The notes: generated by a model from the sequence alone, not told the origin. A stretch of 47,435 nucleotides of DNA from Bacteroidales bacterium UBA6267 (GCA_002440745.1 DJVB01000002.1:1-47435), one strand, 5' to 3'. Numbered from the stretch's first letter, positions 1 through 9,588 are shown. Made by a program: numbers and translations.

Positions 1-531
1 ATGCGGTTTACCGAAGGGATACATATAAATGGATACTTACGGAGGATTTTAGGAACGATGAGCGATAGCGTTACATTTTCTCACGGACAAACTGTTGATT
101 TAGAAAACAAATTCAAAGAGGATTCTGTGACTTATGGATACGGATGGATTGTACCAAAATATGATTTGAACTTTGTGCTAAGAGATAATTCTATTGGGAT
201 TCGTAGTTATTACCTACAAATTAGACTTGATAATTACGGACAGATATTATATTCTAATTGGCCAAAAGAATCACATTCTGACAAAAATCGATTTAAGGTT
301 CGTGCAGATATAGAAAAATTTGCCCTGAAACAGGCAGAGATAAAAGGATTTGACACAATCGACTACAAAGTTGATTTTAAATACAATGAAAAGTTTGATA
401 AGTTATGCTGGGTGTTTAAATTTCCTTTAAAAATTGAGAAAAACAGACAAGAGTATGATTCTTTTGAGATTCCATGGAATAATATTGAAATAATTGATGA
501 ATATAGAACTATGACTTCATTAGTATATTGA
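1..531 (+). CDS. Hypothetical protein, possibly truncated at the window edge
   Basis: The frame is open from the first base to a TGA at 529-531. An ATG stands at base 1, but the true start may lie outside the window or at the in-frame ATG at 58 (giving 157 residues). The product is soluble, rich in charged and aromatic residues, without a signal peptide, membrane segment or motif that I recognise. An attC-like structured element (550-679) begins 19 bases after the stop codon, in the same relation to this gene as another such element has to the WG-repeat gene at 10847-11782. By context this may be a cassette-type accessory gene. No function is proposed. Confidence 0.55.
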   Translation: MRFTEGIHINGYLRRILGTMSDSVTFSHGQTVDLENKFKEDSVTYGYGWIVPKYDLNFVLRDNSIGIRSYYLQIRLDNYGQILYSNWPKESHSDKNRFKVRADIEKFALKQAEIKGFDTIDYKVDFKYNEKFDKLCWVFKFPLKIEKNRQEYDSFEIPWNNIEIIDEYRTMTSLVY

Positions 532-549
532 CGATGAATAATTTACGGT

Positions 550-679
550 GCACAACACATGGTATAGTGCAGGCGGGTTTCAGCGGGTTACGAGCGTTTG
601 TGGCTCGTAAAAAAAGTAGGTGTAAACTGATTGGTCTTTGCCTCATAATCCCGCACTCCACATAGCCAAAACGTTGAAC
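550..679 (+). repeat. attC-like imperfect inverted repeat (element A)
   Basis: It begins GCACAAC (550-556) and ends GTTGAAC (673-679), which fits the integron R' consensus GTTRRRY. An imperfect long stem pairs 561-577 (ending GGCGGG) with 650-667 (starting CCCGCACT), with unpaired bases as in attC sites. A perfect 8-bp hairpin sits inside (588-595 with 603-610, TTACGAGC/GCTCGTAA). Read in the direction of the upstream gene, the order of boxes matches element B at 10706-10844. Both lie directly after a stop codon. The recombination role is inferred. Confidence 0.5.
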
Positions 680-760
680 TCAATCCCTAGCACCGCTGTT
701 TTTCTATGGGTTTTCAGATAGGTTTGGAGAGGATAATTAAGCCCGATGAGCTCCAATTTA

Positions 761-1753
761 TTAACCGGCATTTTGAATCCTGTTTTTTAGGTCAATTACT
801 CGATCAATGGCTTTTTTGAAAAACTTGAATCTGATTTTTTCTGAAACTTTGGATATGGGTTGTGCTTTTCGTAATAAAACAGCTAACCAGTCGGCGGTGA
901 GTTGAGCATATTGCTTGTTCATTGTTGATATAGTATTGAAACTCAGATGTCCAAGATATACGCTGCGGGTGTGACCTAAATCTACTAAAACGCAGTTGTT
1001 GCCAATCTCAACATCGGAATAATAAAGCTCATAAGAAGCTTTTTGCCCGCTTTCTTCACTGTTGCCCGATATTTTAACGCCAAGTTCAGCCTGAATCTGT
1101 ATATCGGTCAGCAACTGAATCAACTCGTCTAATACATCGATTACCTTCTGATCAGAGTCAAATTTTCCGGAATCGTAGAAAAACTCAATCTGCTTAATAA
1201 CAGATAGATAGGTTGTTTCGGTCCATATCTCCTTTGAAGGAATATTAAGATATGCCTGAAATACCTGATACGCCAAATCGTGGACTGCCGGAGGAATAAT
1301 CTCAGGGGTAAAACTTGTTGTTGTGATATTTTTATTGAGTGTGGCTTCCATCCAGTAAAAAATCTTGAATGCACGCAGATTAGGATATTTGTAATTATAA
1401 AAAATGGGAATATCTTCGCATGCGTAATGGATAAATGGAGCCTTGCTTCCTTGAATGATATTGAGATCGCGAAGCATATTCTTTAAATATATTTCAAAGC
1501 TGTCAATGCTATACTCCACATTGTAGAATGAAAAAGTTACATTATCGAAATTCAAATCATTTAATACATCAAAAGAAATCCGGTAATGTTTGCACAAAGT
1601 TGATATTTCATTGATTGTTAGTTGTGTAGCTCCTCTGATTCTGCGATAAGCGCTGTCCATACTAATATCAAGAATATCGCATAACTCATTTACTAAGCTG
1701 GTATTCGATGGGATGATGTCCTCAATTTTCTTCAGGAAGTCGTTTTGATTCAT
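761..1753 (-). CDS. HTH transcriptional regulator, Bacteroidota-specific type
   Basis: The 330-residue product has an N-terminal XRE-like helix-turn-helix (about residues 10-65; the section DISMDSAYRRIRGATQLT is a typical recognition-helix region) followed by some 260 residues with no domain I can name. There is no signal peptide, so it is a cytoplasmic DNA-binding protein. It is divergent from the secreted CsgG/LpoB-like gene at 2033. A promoter fits upstream (TTTG at 1826-1829, GATATTTG at 1797-1804 on the minus strand). The 12-bp palindrome TATTTGCAAATA overlaps the -7 region, so autoregulation is likely. The target and signal are unknown. Confidence 0.75.
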   Translation of the reverse strand: MNQNDFLKKIEDIIPSNTSLVNELCDILDISMDSAYRRIRGATQLTINEISTLCKHYRISFDVLNDLNFDNVTFSFYNVEYSIDSFEIYLKNMLRDLNIIQGSKAPFIHYACEDIPIFYNYKYPNLRAFKIFYWMEATLNKNITTTSFTPEIIPPAVHDLAYQVFQAYLNIPSKEIWTETTYLSVIKQIEFFYDSGKFDSDQKVIDVLDELIQLLTDIQIQAELGVKISGNSEESGQKASYELYYSDVEIGNNCVLVDLGHTRSVYLGHLSFNTISTMNKQYAQLTADWLAVLLRKAQPISKVSEKIRFKFFKKAIDRVIDLKNRIQNAG

Positions 1754-1790
1754 AAGAAAAATTTGCGAAAAACAATAAAAACGGAATAAC

Positions 1791-1829
1791 TATTTGCAAA
1801 TATCGCAAAAAAAGCAATAGACCCCCAAA
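1791..1829 (-). promoter_or_regulatory. Promoter with overlapping palindrome upstream of the HTH gene
   Basis: On the minus strand TTTG (plus 1826-1829) is followed after 21 bases by GATATTTG (plus 1797-1804), 7 of 8 matches to TAnnTTTG. The perfect palindrome TATTTGCAAATA (1791-1802) overlaps the -7 element and the expected transcription start. It is flanked by TTTGCG (about 1771) and CGCAAA (about 1804), which are inverted relative to each other. This is the layout of an autorepressor site for the HTH protein, as an inference. Confidence 0.4.
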
Positions 1830-1976
1830 TTATTTGTGTCATCTAATTTTTACGAAATTCGTGTGTTTTGATTTAAATATTTGTATTTGACTATAAATCA
1901 ATATTATACCTTCAAATATTATAAAATCTAAAATACGGTTTAATCCATGTCAACAAGTTAACTTGCGCAAGTCCAT

Positions 1977-2007
1977 TTTGCTGAATGACAAGCCGAATAT
2001 ACTTTTG
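1977..2007 (+). promoter_or_regulatory. Bacteroidota-type promoter for the CsgG/LpoB-like gene
   Basis: TTTG (1977-1980), 19 bases, TACTTTTG (2000-2007) is a perfect match to the Bacteroidota consensus. It predicts transcription starting near 2013, downstream of the ATG at 1985. That decides for the ATG at 2033 as the real start. Confidence 0.7.
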
Positions 2008-2032
2008 TCGCATAATTTTAAACCATAAAGTC

Positions 2033-3190
2033 ATGAGAACAAATTCATTACAAAATCAGTTGAATCCTCTAATCAACCAAAGATTGTCGGTTAGCAGGTT
2101 GTTTTTCTTAATGCTTATTTTATTATTAACAACATCGGTCTTAAATGGACAAGAGAAAACGGAGAAAAAGTCGAGTATTGCCATAATCAATATTGATGCT
2201 CAAGGGTTAAATCTTAAAATGCCGATGATTACAAGCTTGACTTCATTGGAGCTTGAACGGCTTGATATTTACGAAGTTATAGACAAATTTGATGTGAGCA
2301 TTATCATGAAAAAGAATGGACTTGATGTGAACACAGCCTATGGAAAATCGCAATTAATCGAAATCGGAAAACTGCTGAACGTGGATTATGTTCTAAGTGG
2401 CAGCGCAGAAAAATTCGGCAATAAAATCATTATTATTTTTCGACTTATTGATGTGAAGGCCAAGACTATCATTAAGTCGAATGTGATGGAATACATTGAC
2501 CAAGAGGAAAATATACAAGAAATGATAAGGATTTCAGTTAAAAATATCGTAGGTATGGACAACGATAAAAATTTGGTTGATATGTTGGCCAATTTCAATC
2601 CGCCCTTAGTGAATGGAAAAAGTAAAGTAAATTTGAGCGGACCACGGTTTGGAGCAACGGTTACTTTTGGTGATGCCGGCAAACGACTTCAGGCTCCAAA
2701 ATCACAGGGAGGATTCAATATGTTTCCTGTAAGCTCATCTTTTGGCTACCAGCATGAGGTTCAGTTTATTAGCGCAGGAGATTTTCAGGCTTTATTCGAA
2801 ATGGTTGGAATGCTTAATGCTCTTGAATCAGGTCAGCTTATTCCTTCATTTACGTTGATGAACGGTTTCAGATTTAATAAAATCGGACTTGAATTTGGAA
2901 TTGGACCGGTTTTTAGAATTACAAAAACTGCCGAAGGGTATTACGATAACGATAAAAATTGGGTTTTAAAGGATGAATTCTCACCCATTGATGCCAATTT
3001 TATCACTCAAATCGACTATCGGGGAAATCCTGAATTATCAACAGGATTGATTATAGCAATTGGTTATACCATTAAATCCGGTTATATCAACTTTCCAATT
3101 AACTTATATGCTTCGCCACGAAAGGAAGGGACGGTTGTTGGTTTGCTTTTGGGATTTAATGTTGCAAATAAAAAACAGAAGAAATTCTGA
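2033..3190 (+). CDS. Secreted CsgG/LpoB-like N-terminal domain protein with a probable outer-membrane C-terminus
   Basis: An upstream in-frame ATG at 1985 lies inside the promoter; ATG 2033 gives 385 residues and puts the hydrophobic signal segment (about residues 23-40, ending VLNGQ) near the N-terminus. Residues about 45-175 read like the CsgG / LpoB type alpha-beta fold: SSIAIINIDAQG, a region on LELERLDIYEVIDKFD, then VDYVLSGSAEKFG. This fold is used by envelope proteins that assemble curli pores or regulate penicillin-binding proteins. The C-terminal half is rich in alternating aromatic and glycine strands (FGYQHEVQF, FRFNKIGLEFGIGPVF) and may form barrel strands. A good terminator follows. 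The specific role is unknown. Confidence 0.65.
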   Translation: MRTNSLQNQLNPLINQRLSVSRLFFLMLILLLTTSVLNGQEKTEKKSSIAIINIDAQGLNLKMPMITSLTSLELERLDIYEVIDKFDVSIIMKKNGLDVNTAYGKSQLIEIGKLLNVDYVLSGSAEKFGNKIIIIFRLIDVKAKTIIKSNVMEYIDQEENIQEMIRISVKNIVGMDNDKNLVDMLANFNPPLVNGKSKVNLSGPRFGATVTFGDAGKRLQAPKSQGGFNMFPVSSSFGYQHEVQFISAGDFQALFEMVGMLNALESGQLIPSFTLMNGFRFNKIGLEFGIGPVFRITKTAEGYYDNDKNWVLKDEFSPIDANFITQIDYRGNPELSTGLIIAIGYTIKSGYINFPINLYASPRKEGTVVGLLLGFNVANKKQKKF

Positions 3191-3212
3191 ATTCAAAATT
3201 GAACCTATTAAG

Positions 3213-3245
3213 CCACTTGACAGCAGTGTCAGGTGGTTTTTTTTT
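3213..3245 (+). terminator. Rho-independent terminator
   Basis: CCACTTGACA (3213-3222) pairs with TGTCAGGTGG (3227-3236), one G-T wobble, loop GCAG, followed by nine T. It terminates the CsgG/LpoB-like gene. Confidence 0.85.
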
Positions 3246-3331
3246 CATATCTCTTGAAGTTAAATTAATCTTAAGATTTGAAGAAAGCATAGTTTAGTAA
3301 AAAAAACAATAATTCGTTTGGCTGGCTTTTT

Positions 3332-3339
3332 TATATTTA
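3332..3339 (+). promoter_or_regulatory. Putative -7 element for the lamin-tail gene
   Basis: TATATTTA matches TAnnTTTG at 7 of 8 positions, 24 bases before the ATG at 3363. No good TTTG lies at the expected distance upstream, so this is tentative. Confidence 0.3.
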
Positions 3340-3362
3340 CCGCCGTTTAATTCGATTAAAAT

Positions 3363-5948
3363 ATGAGACTAATTGTATGCTTAATACTCATTATTTCAGC
3401 CTGTCGGCTAAATGCCCAATTTACTGAAGATTTCAGCGATGGCGATTTTACTGCAAATCCTGCCTGGACGGGAGATGATGCTCAGTTTAAAATAAATACT
3501 TCGATGCAGTTGCAATTAAATAGCACAGGCACAGATACTTCCATCTTGGTAACACAAAGCCAACTAGTGGATAACGGTCAATGGGAATTTTATGTGAAAC
3601 AATCCTTTAATTCATCCTCAAACAATTATTCACGGGTTTATTTAGTGTCGGATAATCAGAATCTTAAAGGCACTATTCACGGGTATTTTGTCCAAATTGG
3701 CAGCACCCAGGACGATATCACGCTTAACAGGCAAGATGGAAGCTCCATTACAACCTTAATTGCAGGTCCGGGAGGAATGACAGCAAATAGCACCAACAGC
3801 TTCACCATAAAAGTAATCCACGACCTTAGCGGAAATTGGGAGCTTTATGCCGATCCAAATGCCGGTGCTGCTTACCAACTTTTAGGCTCTGCAACAGATC
3901 AAACCTACACAAACTCAGCCTATTTTGGCGTTTTTTGTAAATACACTTCCAGTAATGCTACCAAAGTTTATTTCGACGATTTTGAAGTTCAAACAATCGT
4001 TGTCGATTCCTTTCCTCCAAATGCCTTATCCGTTTCGGTTGTGAGCCCAACTCAGTTGGAATTATTCTTTGACGAGCCTATCGATACCTTAACTGCTCAA
4101 AATATCAGCAACTACCTCATAAATAATAATATAGGTCAGCCTTCAATGGCTTTAACCGACAATCTAACACCATCGAAAATTCATCTCTTTTTAAGCGTCT
4201 CGCTTCAACAAGGAACTAACTATCTTCTCACAGTGGATAATATTAAAGATTTGAATGGCAACGCGATGACTCAAACCCAATTGCCTTTCACTTTTTATAC
4301 GGCTCAATCAGGCGATGTGGTTTTTAACGAAATTATGGCCGACCCAACACCCGAAGTTGGTTTGCCTGATGCCGAATATTTAGAGCTTTTCAATAATTCT
4401 GCTTTTCCTATTTCGTTAAAAAACTGGACATTGAAAATTGGGACAAACGTCCAGACTCTGCCGGATTCCACGATTCAGCCGGGTGGTTTTATTCTACTTT
4501 GTCATCAGAACAACCAATATCTGTTGGAGCCTTATGGAAGCGTGATTTCTTTTACCTCTTTTAGTCTTGTTAATACCGGCACAACCTTGACGCTGCTCAA
4601 CGAAAAGGGAGGTTTGGTTCATTTTATAAACTATTCCGATAGTTGGTATGGTCAAAGCAGTAAAGCGGATGGCGGATGGTCGCTTGAGCAAATCGACCCT
4701 GATAATCACTGTCTTGGTGCTTCCAACTGGTGGGCTTCAAATGCAGCTTTAGGTGGGACTCCGGGAAGCAAAAACTCTATCGATGCCGACAAAACCGATA
4801 TTACTGCGCCGCAAATTGGCAGAGTGGCGGTCATAGATTCCGTTTCTGTTCAGATAGTTTTTTCCGAATCAGTGGATTCCTTGGGAATTCTGAATCCTTC
4901 AGCATATCAGATTTACGATAATATCGGCTCGCCGGTTGCCGTTGCAGCAAATTTTCCCTATTATAATTCTGCTGTTTTAACGGTCAATCAACCTTTGCAA
5001 GAAAATGTCATTTACAAACTCCAAATCAAAGATACGATTACCGATTGTAGCGGAAATATCCTTGCTATTTCTACAACCATTCCTTTTGGAATTGCTACGC
5101 CTCCATCGAAGAATGATTTGGTTATCAATGAGATACTATTTGATCCAAAAGCCGATGGAGTGGATTATGTGGAAATTTACAATCGTTCCGAAAAAATTAT
5201 TGACCTTCGTGGTCTTCGTTTGGCAAACTATGATTTGGCTTCATTAGATTTTGAAAATTTGTCGATTATAACGGAGGAAAACTTTCCGATTTTTCCCGGC
5301 GAATATCTTGTTCTAACTACCGCTCAGGAAATAGTTAAGAATCAATATTTCTGCAAAAATCCACTCAATTTTATAGAAATGGAAGATTTTCCCTCCATGA
5401 CGAATACCGATGGAAATGTGTATTTAATCACTCCTTCACAAAAAGTTTTGGATAGCGTTCATTATTCCGATGAAATGCATTTTGCGCTGCTGAAAAACTA
5501 TGACGGAGTTAGTCTTGAACGAATCAATTATAATCTTACCGGTTTAGAAAACTGGCATTCGGCAGCCGAATCTATTGGCTTTGGTACACCAACTTATCAA
5601 AATTCCCAGTTTAGCAACTCCACTACTCCAGTTGCCGAATTTGAACTCAGCCCCGAGGTTTTTTCCCCCGATAACGATGGTGTTGACGATGTGCTTTTTA
5701 TCAATTATAAACTCCCACAAGGTGCAATCATCAGCTCATTAGTGATTTATGATGCTCAAGGCAGACAGATTCGCAAGCTGAAATCCAATTTTATGGCCGA
5801 AAGTCAAGGAGCGATTATTTGGGACGGAATAGATGATTCTAACCAGAAAGTCAGAATTGGGATTTATATTCTCTTTATCGAAACATTGCAAATTGACGGA
5901 AATGTTCAGAAACAAAAGTTGATGACCACCGTTTCGGGGAAGCTATAA
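3363..5948 (+). CDS. Surface protein with lamin-tail domains and FlgD/CHU_C-like C-terminus
   Basis: 861 residues with an N-terminal signal peptide (cleavage likely after RLNA). Residues about 20-210 resemble a laminin-G/concanavalin-like sandwich. Two Ig-like (Big_5-type) stretches follow at about 215-310 and 480-580; both contain the turn signature of structural invasin-like domains. Two lamin-tail domains are recognisable, at about 316-450 (VVFNEIMADPTPEVG then YLELFNNS) and 585-700 (LVINEILFDPKADGVDYVEI). The last 100 residues (EVFSPDNDGVDDVL, then IYDAQGRQIRKL and WDGIDDSNQKV) are of the FlgD-like / gliding-motility CHU_C type often found on Bacteroidota type IX secretion cargo. Likely cell-surface or secreted; substrate unknown. 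Confidence 0.8.
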   Translation: MRLIVCLILIISACRLNAQFTEDFSDGDFTANPAWTGDDAQFKINTSMQLQLNSTGTDTSILVTQSQLVDNGQWEFYVKQSFNSSSNNYSRVYLVSDNQNLKGTIHGYFVQIGSTQDDITLNRQDGSSITTLIAGPGGMTANSTNSFTIKVIHDLSGNWELYADPNAGAAYQLLGSATDQTYTNSAYFGVFCKYTSSNATKVYFDDFEVQTIVVDSFPPNALSVSVVSPTQLELFFDEPIDTLTAQNISNYLINNNIGQPSMALTDNLTPSKIHLFLSVSLQQGTNYLLTVDNIKDLNGNAMTQTQLPFTFYTAQSGDVVFNEIMADPTPEVGLPDAEYLELFNNSAFPISLKNWTLKIGTNVQTLPDSTIQPGGFILLCHQNNQYLLEPYGSVISFTSFSLVNTGTTLTLLNEKGGLVHFINYSDSWYGQSSKADGGWSLEQIDPDNHCLGASNWWASNAALGGTPGSKNSIDADKTDITAPQIGRVAVIDSVSVQIVFSESVDSLGILNPSAYQIYDNIGSPVAVAANFPYYNSAVLTVNQPLQENVIYKLQIKDTITDCSGNILAISTTIPFGIATPPSKNDLVINEILFDPKADGVDYVEIYNRSEKIIDLRGLRLANYDLASLDFENLSIITEENFPIFPGEYLVLTTAQEIVKNQYFCKNPLNFIEMEDFPSMTNTDGNVYLITPSQKVLDSVHYSDEMHFALLKNYDGVSLERINYNLTGLENWHSAAESIGFGTPTYQNSQFSNSTTPVAEFELSPEVFSPDNDGVDDVLFINYKLPQGAIISSLVIYDAQGRQIRKLKSNFMAESQGAIIWDGIDDSNQKVRIGIYILFIETLQIDGNVQKQKLMTTVSGKL

Positions 5949-6001
5949 ATGAGTTGGACATTATCCCACAAAATCTTTCATTTTTTACGCCGAAATCTTC
6001 T

Positions 6002-6009
6002 TATTTTTG
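6002..6009 (+). promoter_or_regulatory. -7 promoter element for the PEP-synthase-like gene
   Basis: TATTTTTG is a perfect TAnnTTTG match, 24 bases before the ATG at 6034. The -33 TTTG is not clear. Transcription would start close to the ATG. Confidence 0.4.
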
Positions 6010-6033
6010 ACCTTTGCACTTAAGCGTTAAACT

Positions 6034-9000
6034 ATGTCACAGGACGGATACAAATATACTAAAGGAAAGATGCGGCAATTGGCTTTGATTAACAAAATCA
6101 GCCTGATTTTCAAGAAAAAACTACCTATCGAAACCACCCTTCAACAAATTGCTTTTATCTTGCCGGAAGGGATGAAATATAATGATGCGTGCGCAAGAAT
6201 TTTATATCAGGATAAAAGATATGCTTCTCAAAATTTCAATATCAGCCCATGGCGCCTTGTGCAGTCGTTTCGACCGCTTATCAATCCTCCGGGATTTGTA
6301 GAAATCTACTATTTAAATCACCATCCGGATCAGTTTTCAGGCCCCTTTTCGCAAAATGAAGATGAATTACTAAAGCAGGTGGTGGCCATGATTTCGCAGT
6401 TTATTGAAGAAAAAAGAAACATTTCTCCGCAAATCAAAAATGCAAAATTTGAGTCTTCTGCTCCCTCAGGCTCCAACTATCTTCATCAATTTCTGAATCA
6501 TACCTATTCAAATCGAGACATATTTCACGACCTAATGCCTTTCAAGGTGGAAGAAATATTATTGATTTCTACTCTTTATGATGCCTTTTCCATCGAAAGT
6601 GAAGGTCGAATTTTCGATCAGGTGCTTGGTGATTATCAGCAACTTAACCTTACATCCATTCCCCGAATCACCGGCGTGACTAAAATTAATGATGCCTTCA
6701 AGGCGCTGCGCGAAAAGCATTTCGACTTGGTTATTGTGATGGTTGGCTCAGACTCCAAGAAACCTGTTTTTATCGGTCGTGAAGTGAAAAAACTATTTCC
6801 CTACTTGCCGGTTTTTTTGCTGCTCAATAATAATAAGGACATTCATTCCCTTGAAAAACTCCATTTGGAGGGCTTTACTTACGACCGACTTTTTGCTTGG
6901 AATGGCGACTCGAAGATTTTCTTTGCCATGATAAAATTGGTGGAAGACCGTATCAACTTAGATAACGACACCTTAAAAGCTTCGGTTAGAGTGATACTTT
7001 TAGTGGAAGATAGTCCGAAATTTTATAGCCGCTTTCTCACAACTTTGTATAATGTGGTGATGGATCAAACTCGGCGGATTATCCGTGATGTTCAAACGGA
7101 TGAGCTGTATAAAGTGTTAAGAATCAGGGCAAGGCCAAAAATTATTCTGGCTTCCACTTATGAACAAGCTATTGATATTATAGAGAATTACCGCGATTAT
7201 ATGCTCGCTGTTATTACCGACACTCGTTTCGATAAAGATGGGAAGAAACAATCGGATGCCGGTTTTCAGTTGGCCAATCATATCCGAAATAATGGGCTCG
7301 ACATACCTTTGATTTTGCATTCGGCTGAAGACCGAAATGAGAAAATTGCCCAAGAAATGAACCTTCAATTCATCAACAAAAACAGCCCAAACCTGTCCAT
7401 CTTGTTTCGTAATTTTATCACCAATTATCTCGGTTTTGGCGATTTTGTATTTCGTTTGCCCGACCATACAGAAGTTGGATTAGCCAAAACAATGCGCGAA
7501 TTTGTTGATTTTCTTAAGGTTATTCCTGACGAATCGTTGCGTTATCATGCCAATAATAATCACTTTTCGCACTGGCTCATGGCTCGGGGTGAAATAGAAA
7601 TTGCTAAGATAATCAGACCGGTTCGGGAAAATGATTTCACCGATATCGTGCAAGTGAGAAATTATATTCTAAACACCATTGAAGAATACCGGCAAGAGCG
7701 AATGCGCGGTAAAATAATTTCTTTCGACGAACACCGCTGGTCAGACCATAAAAATATTGTGATGATTGCCGATGGTGCGCTCGGTGGCAAGGGTAGGGGA
7801 TTGGCCTTTATTAATATGTTGATTTATAATATTGGCTTGGGGAAAGGTTTAGAAAAAATCACCATTACCACACCTCAAACTTTCGTCATCGGTACGGATG
7901 AGTATGATTATTTTATGCAGTCGAACGGGCTTTACAACAAAATACAGCAGATTGATGAAATCGAAAAAATCCGCTTAGTATTTCATCAGGCCAAGCTAAG
8001 TCAACAAACCGAGAATCGCCTTTTAGAATTGGTGAAAAATGTTCGTAAACCATTAGCTGTCAGAAGCTCAGGTTTGTTTGAAGATTCACTTTCACAAAGT
8101 TTTTCAGGCGTTTTCGAAACGTATATGTTGCCCAATAATCATCCTGAGTTGAAGGTACGGTGGAAGCAACTTATTCAGGCTGTGAAAATGGTTTATGCTT
8201 CCGTTTTTAGTAATGAAGCCAAATCTTATATTGAGTCCGTAAATTATAAGATTGATGAAGAAAAAATGGCTGTCGTGATACAGGAGGTTGTTGGCCGAAA
8301 CTATGACGATAATTTCTATCCGCATATCAGCGGTGTGGCTCAATCCTATAACTATTATCCTTTTAGTTATATGAAGCCCGAAGACGGTTTTGCTATTTTG
8401 GCTATGGGTTTGGGAGTTTATACGGTTGAAGGCGAAAAGAGCTTTAAATTTTGCCCAAAATATCCTCAATTACAGCACAACTCAGTGAATGACCAAATCA
8501 CAAATTCGCAACGTCATTTCTATGCTTTGGACATGCAAAACACCCAACCTTTGCTTGAGCAAGGTGAAAATGCTGCTCTGAAGAGGTTGAGAATAACTCA
8601 AGCCGAATCGCATGGAACGTTGAAGCATATTGCAAGTACCTATAATGCCTATAACGATAGCATCAAGCCCGGTATCTCATTGAAAGGTTCGCGCATAATT
8701 AATTTTGCTAACATATTGCAATATAATTATATACCGTTGTCAGAGACAATCACTCGGGTCTTGGATTTGGTTCAAGATGTGACTGATACTCCGGTTGAAA
8801 TTGAATTTGCAGTGCTCTTAAGTGAGTCGAAGCAGGCGCAGGCCGAGTTTCATCTTTTGCAAATCAAACCGCTTCTGAGCAAGGGGGTTGATTTTGAAAT
8901 AACTCGGGAAGATTTGGAAAGTGAAAACTTGATTTTGCTTTCAGAAAAAGGTCTTGGAAATGGTTATCATAATGAAATTCAGGATATTGTTTTTGTCAGA

Positions 9001-9435
9001 CCTGAAACTTTCGACAAAACTCGAACACGTGAAATGGCAGAGGAGATTGCTGAAATTAATAAACGGATGGTAATAGAAAAGAGGAAATACGTGCTTATCG
9101 GGCCTGGTCGTTGGGGTACGCGTGATGAGTTTATTGGAATTCCTGTAAAATGGACCGATATTTCGAATGCAGCCGTGATTGTTGAAACGGATTTGGAGGG
9201 ATTTCCACTCGAAGCCTCTGCCGGAAGTCATTTCTTTAATAATGTCATTTCGATGAATGTGGGCTATTACAGTATTTTTCATGGCAAGGAAAAGAACTTC
9301 ATCCATTATGAATACCTAAATAGTTGTAGCCAAAAGCAACTCGGAAAATTTTTCACTCATGTCAAGCTTGAAAAACCATTTGCAATAAAAATGGACGGTA
9401 AAAAAGGCATCGGGTTGATTTTGAGAGGCGATTAG
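6034..9435 (+). CDS. PEP-synthase-like ATP-grasp protein with receiver-like domains
   Basis: 1133 residues. The N-terminal 130 residues resemble a GAF-like sensory region. Residues about 170-270 and 320-480 look like two degenerate response-regulator receiver folds (VRVILLVEDSPKFY; LAVITDTRFD). Residues about 575-945 match the PPDK/PEP-synthase nucleotide-binding ATP-grasp domain: RSSGLFEDSLSQSFSGVFET near 676, VVIQEVVGR, and the closing LLQIKPLL near 945. The usual swivelling phosphohistidine domain and the PEP-binding barrel are absent. Instead a C-terminal domain of about 190 residues carries GPGRWGTRDEF (near 1023). PEP synthesis is therefore unlikely; a phosphotransfer or regulatory role is an inference. 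Monocistronic by spacing. Confidence 0.75.
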   Translation: MSQDGYKYTKGKMRQLALINKISLIFKKKLPIETTLQQIAFILPEGMKYNDACARILYQDKRYASQNFNISPWRLVQSFRPLINPPGFVEIYYLNHHPDQFSGPFSQNEDELLKQVVAMISQFIEEKRNISPQIKNAKFESSAPSGSNYLHQFLNHTYSNRDIFHDLMPFKVEEILLISTLYDAFSIESEGRIFDQVLGDYQQLNLTSIPRITGVTKINDAFKALREKHFDLVIVMVGSDSKKPVFIGREVKKLFPYLPVFLLLNNNKDIHSLEKLHLEGFTYDRLFAWNGDSKIFFAMIKLVEDRINLDNDTLKASVRVILLVEDSPKFYSRFLTTLYNVVMDQTRRIIRDVQTDELYKVLRIRARPKIILASTYEQAIDIIENYRDYMLAVITDTRFDKDGKKQSDAGFQLANHIRNNGLDIPLILHSAEDRNEKIAQEMNLQFINKNSPNLSILFRNFITNYLGFGDFVFRLPDHTEVGLAKTMREFVDFLKVIPDESLRYHANNNHFSHWLMARGEIEIAKIIRPVRENDFTDIVQVRNYILNTIEEYRQERMRGKIISFDEHRWSDHKNIVMIADGALGGKGRGLAFINMLIYNIGLGKGLEKITITTPQTFVIGTDEYDYFMQSNGLYNKIQQIDEIEKIRLVFHQAKLSQQTENRLLELVKNVRKPLAVRSSGLFEDSLSQSFSGVFETYMLPNNHPELKVRWKQLIQAVKMVYASVFSNEAKSYIESVNYKIDEEKMAVVIQEVVGRNYDDNFYPHISGVAQSYNYYPFSYMKPEDGFAILAMGLGVYTVEGEKSFKFCPKYPQLQHNSVNDQITNSQRHFYALDMQNTQPLLEQGENAALKRLRITQAESHGTLKHIASTYNAYNDSIKPGISLKGSRIINFANILQYNYIPLSETITRVLDLVQDVTDTPVEIEFAVLLSESKQAQAEFHLLQIKPLLSKGVDFEITREDLESENLILLSEKGLGNGYHNEIQDIVFVRPETFDKTRTREMAEEIAEINKRMVIEKRKYVLIGPGRWGTRDEFIGIPVKWTDISNAAVIVETDLEGFPLEASAGSHFFNNVISMNVGYYSIFHGKEKNFIHYEYLNSCSQKQLGKFFTHVKLEKPFAIKMDGKKGIGLILRGD

Positions 9436-9526
9436 GGGATAGGTTTATCCTGTCAAACCACAAAAAATCAACCGGATTAAAGGGTTTTTTTGTTTGTTGA
9501 TAAACACTATAGCCGTTTTTTACACC

Positions 9527-9534
9527 TATATTTG
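9527..9534 (+). promoter_or_regulatory. -7 promoter element for tdh
   Basis: TATATTTG is a perfect TAnnTTTG match, 54 bases before the ATG at 9589 and downstream of an in-frame TTG at 9490. This supports the 9589 start. The -33 region is poor. Confidence 0.45.
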
Positions 9535-9588
9535 CCGCTTGAATTTTTTGACAATTGTACGATTATCAACCTTTTAAACTACCTATCC

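Noticed and set aside
8941..9306. Minus-strand frames inside the PEP-synthase-like gene
   Set aside because: Shadow frames of a strongly supported gene; no motif or promoter.
9445..9487. Terminator after the PEP-synthase-like gene
   Set aside because: Only a very short stem (ATCC/GGAT) can be drawn before the T run; not convincing.
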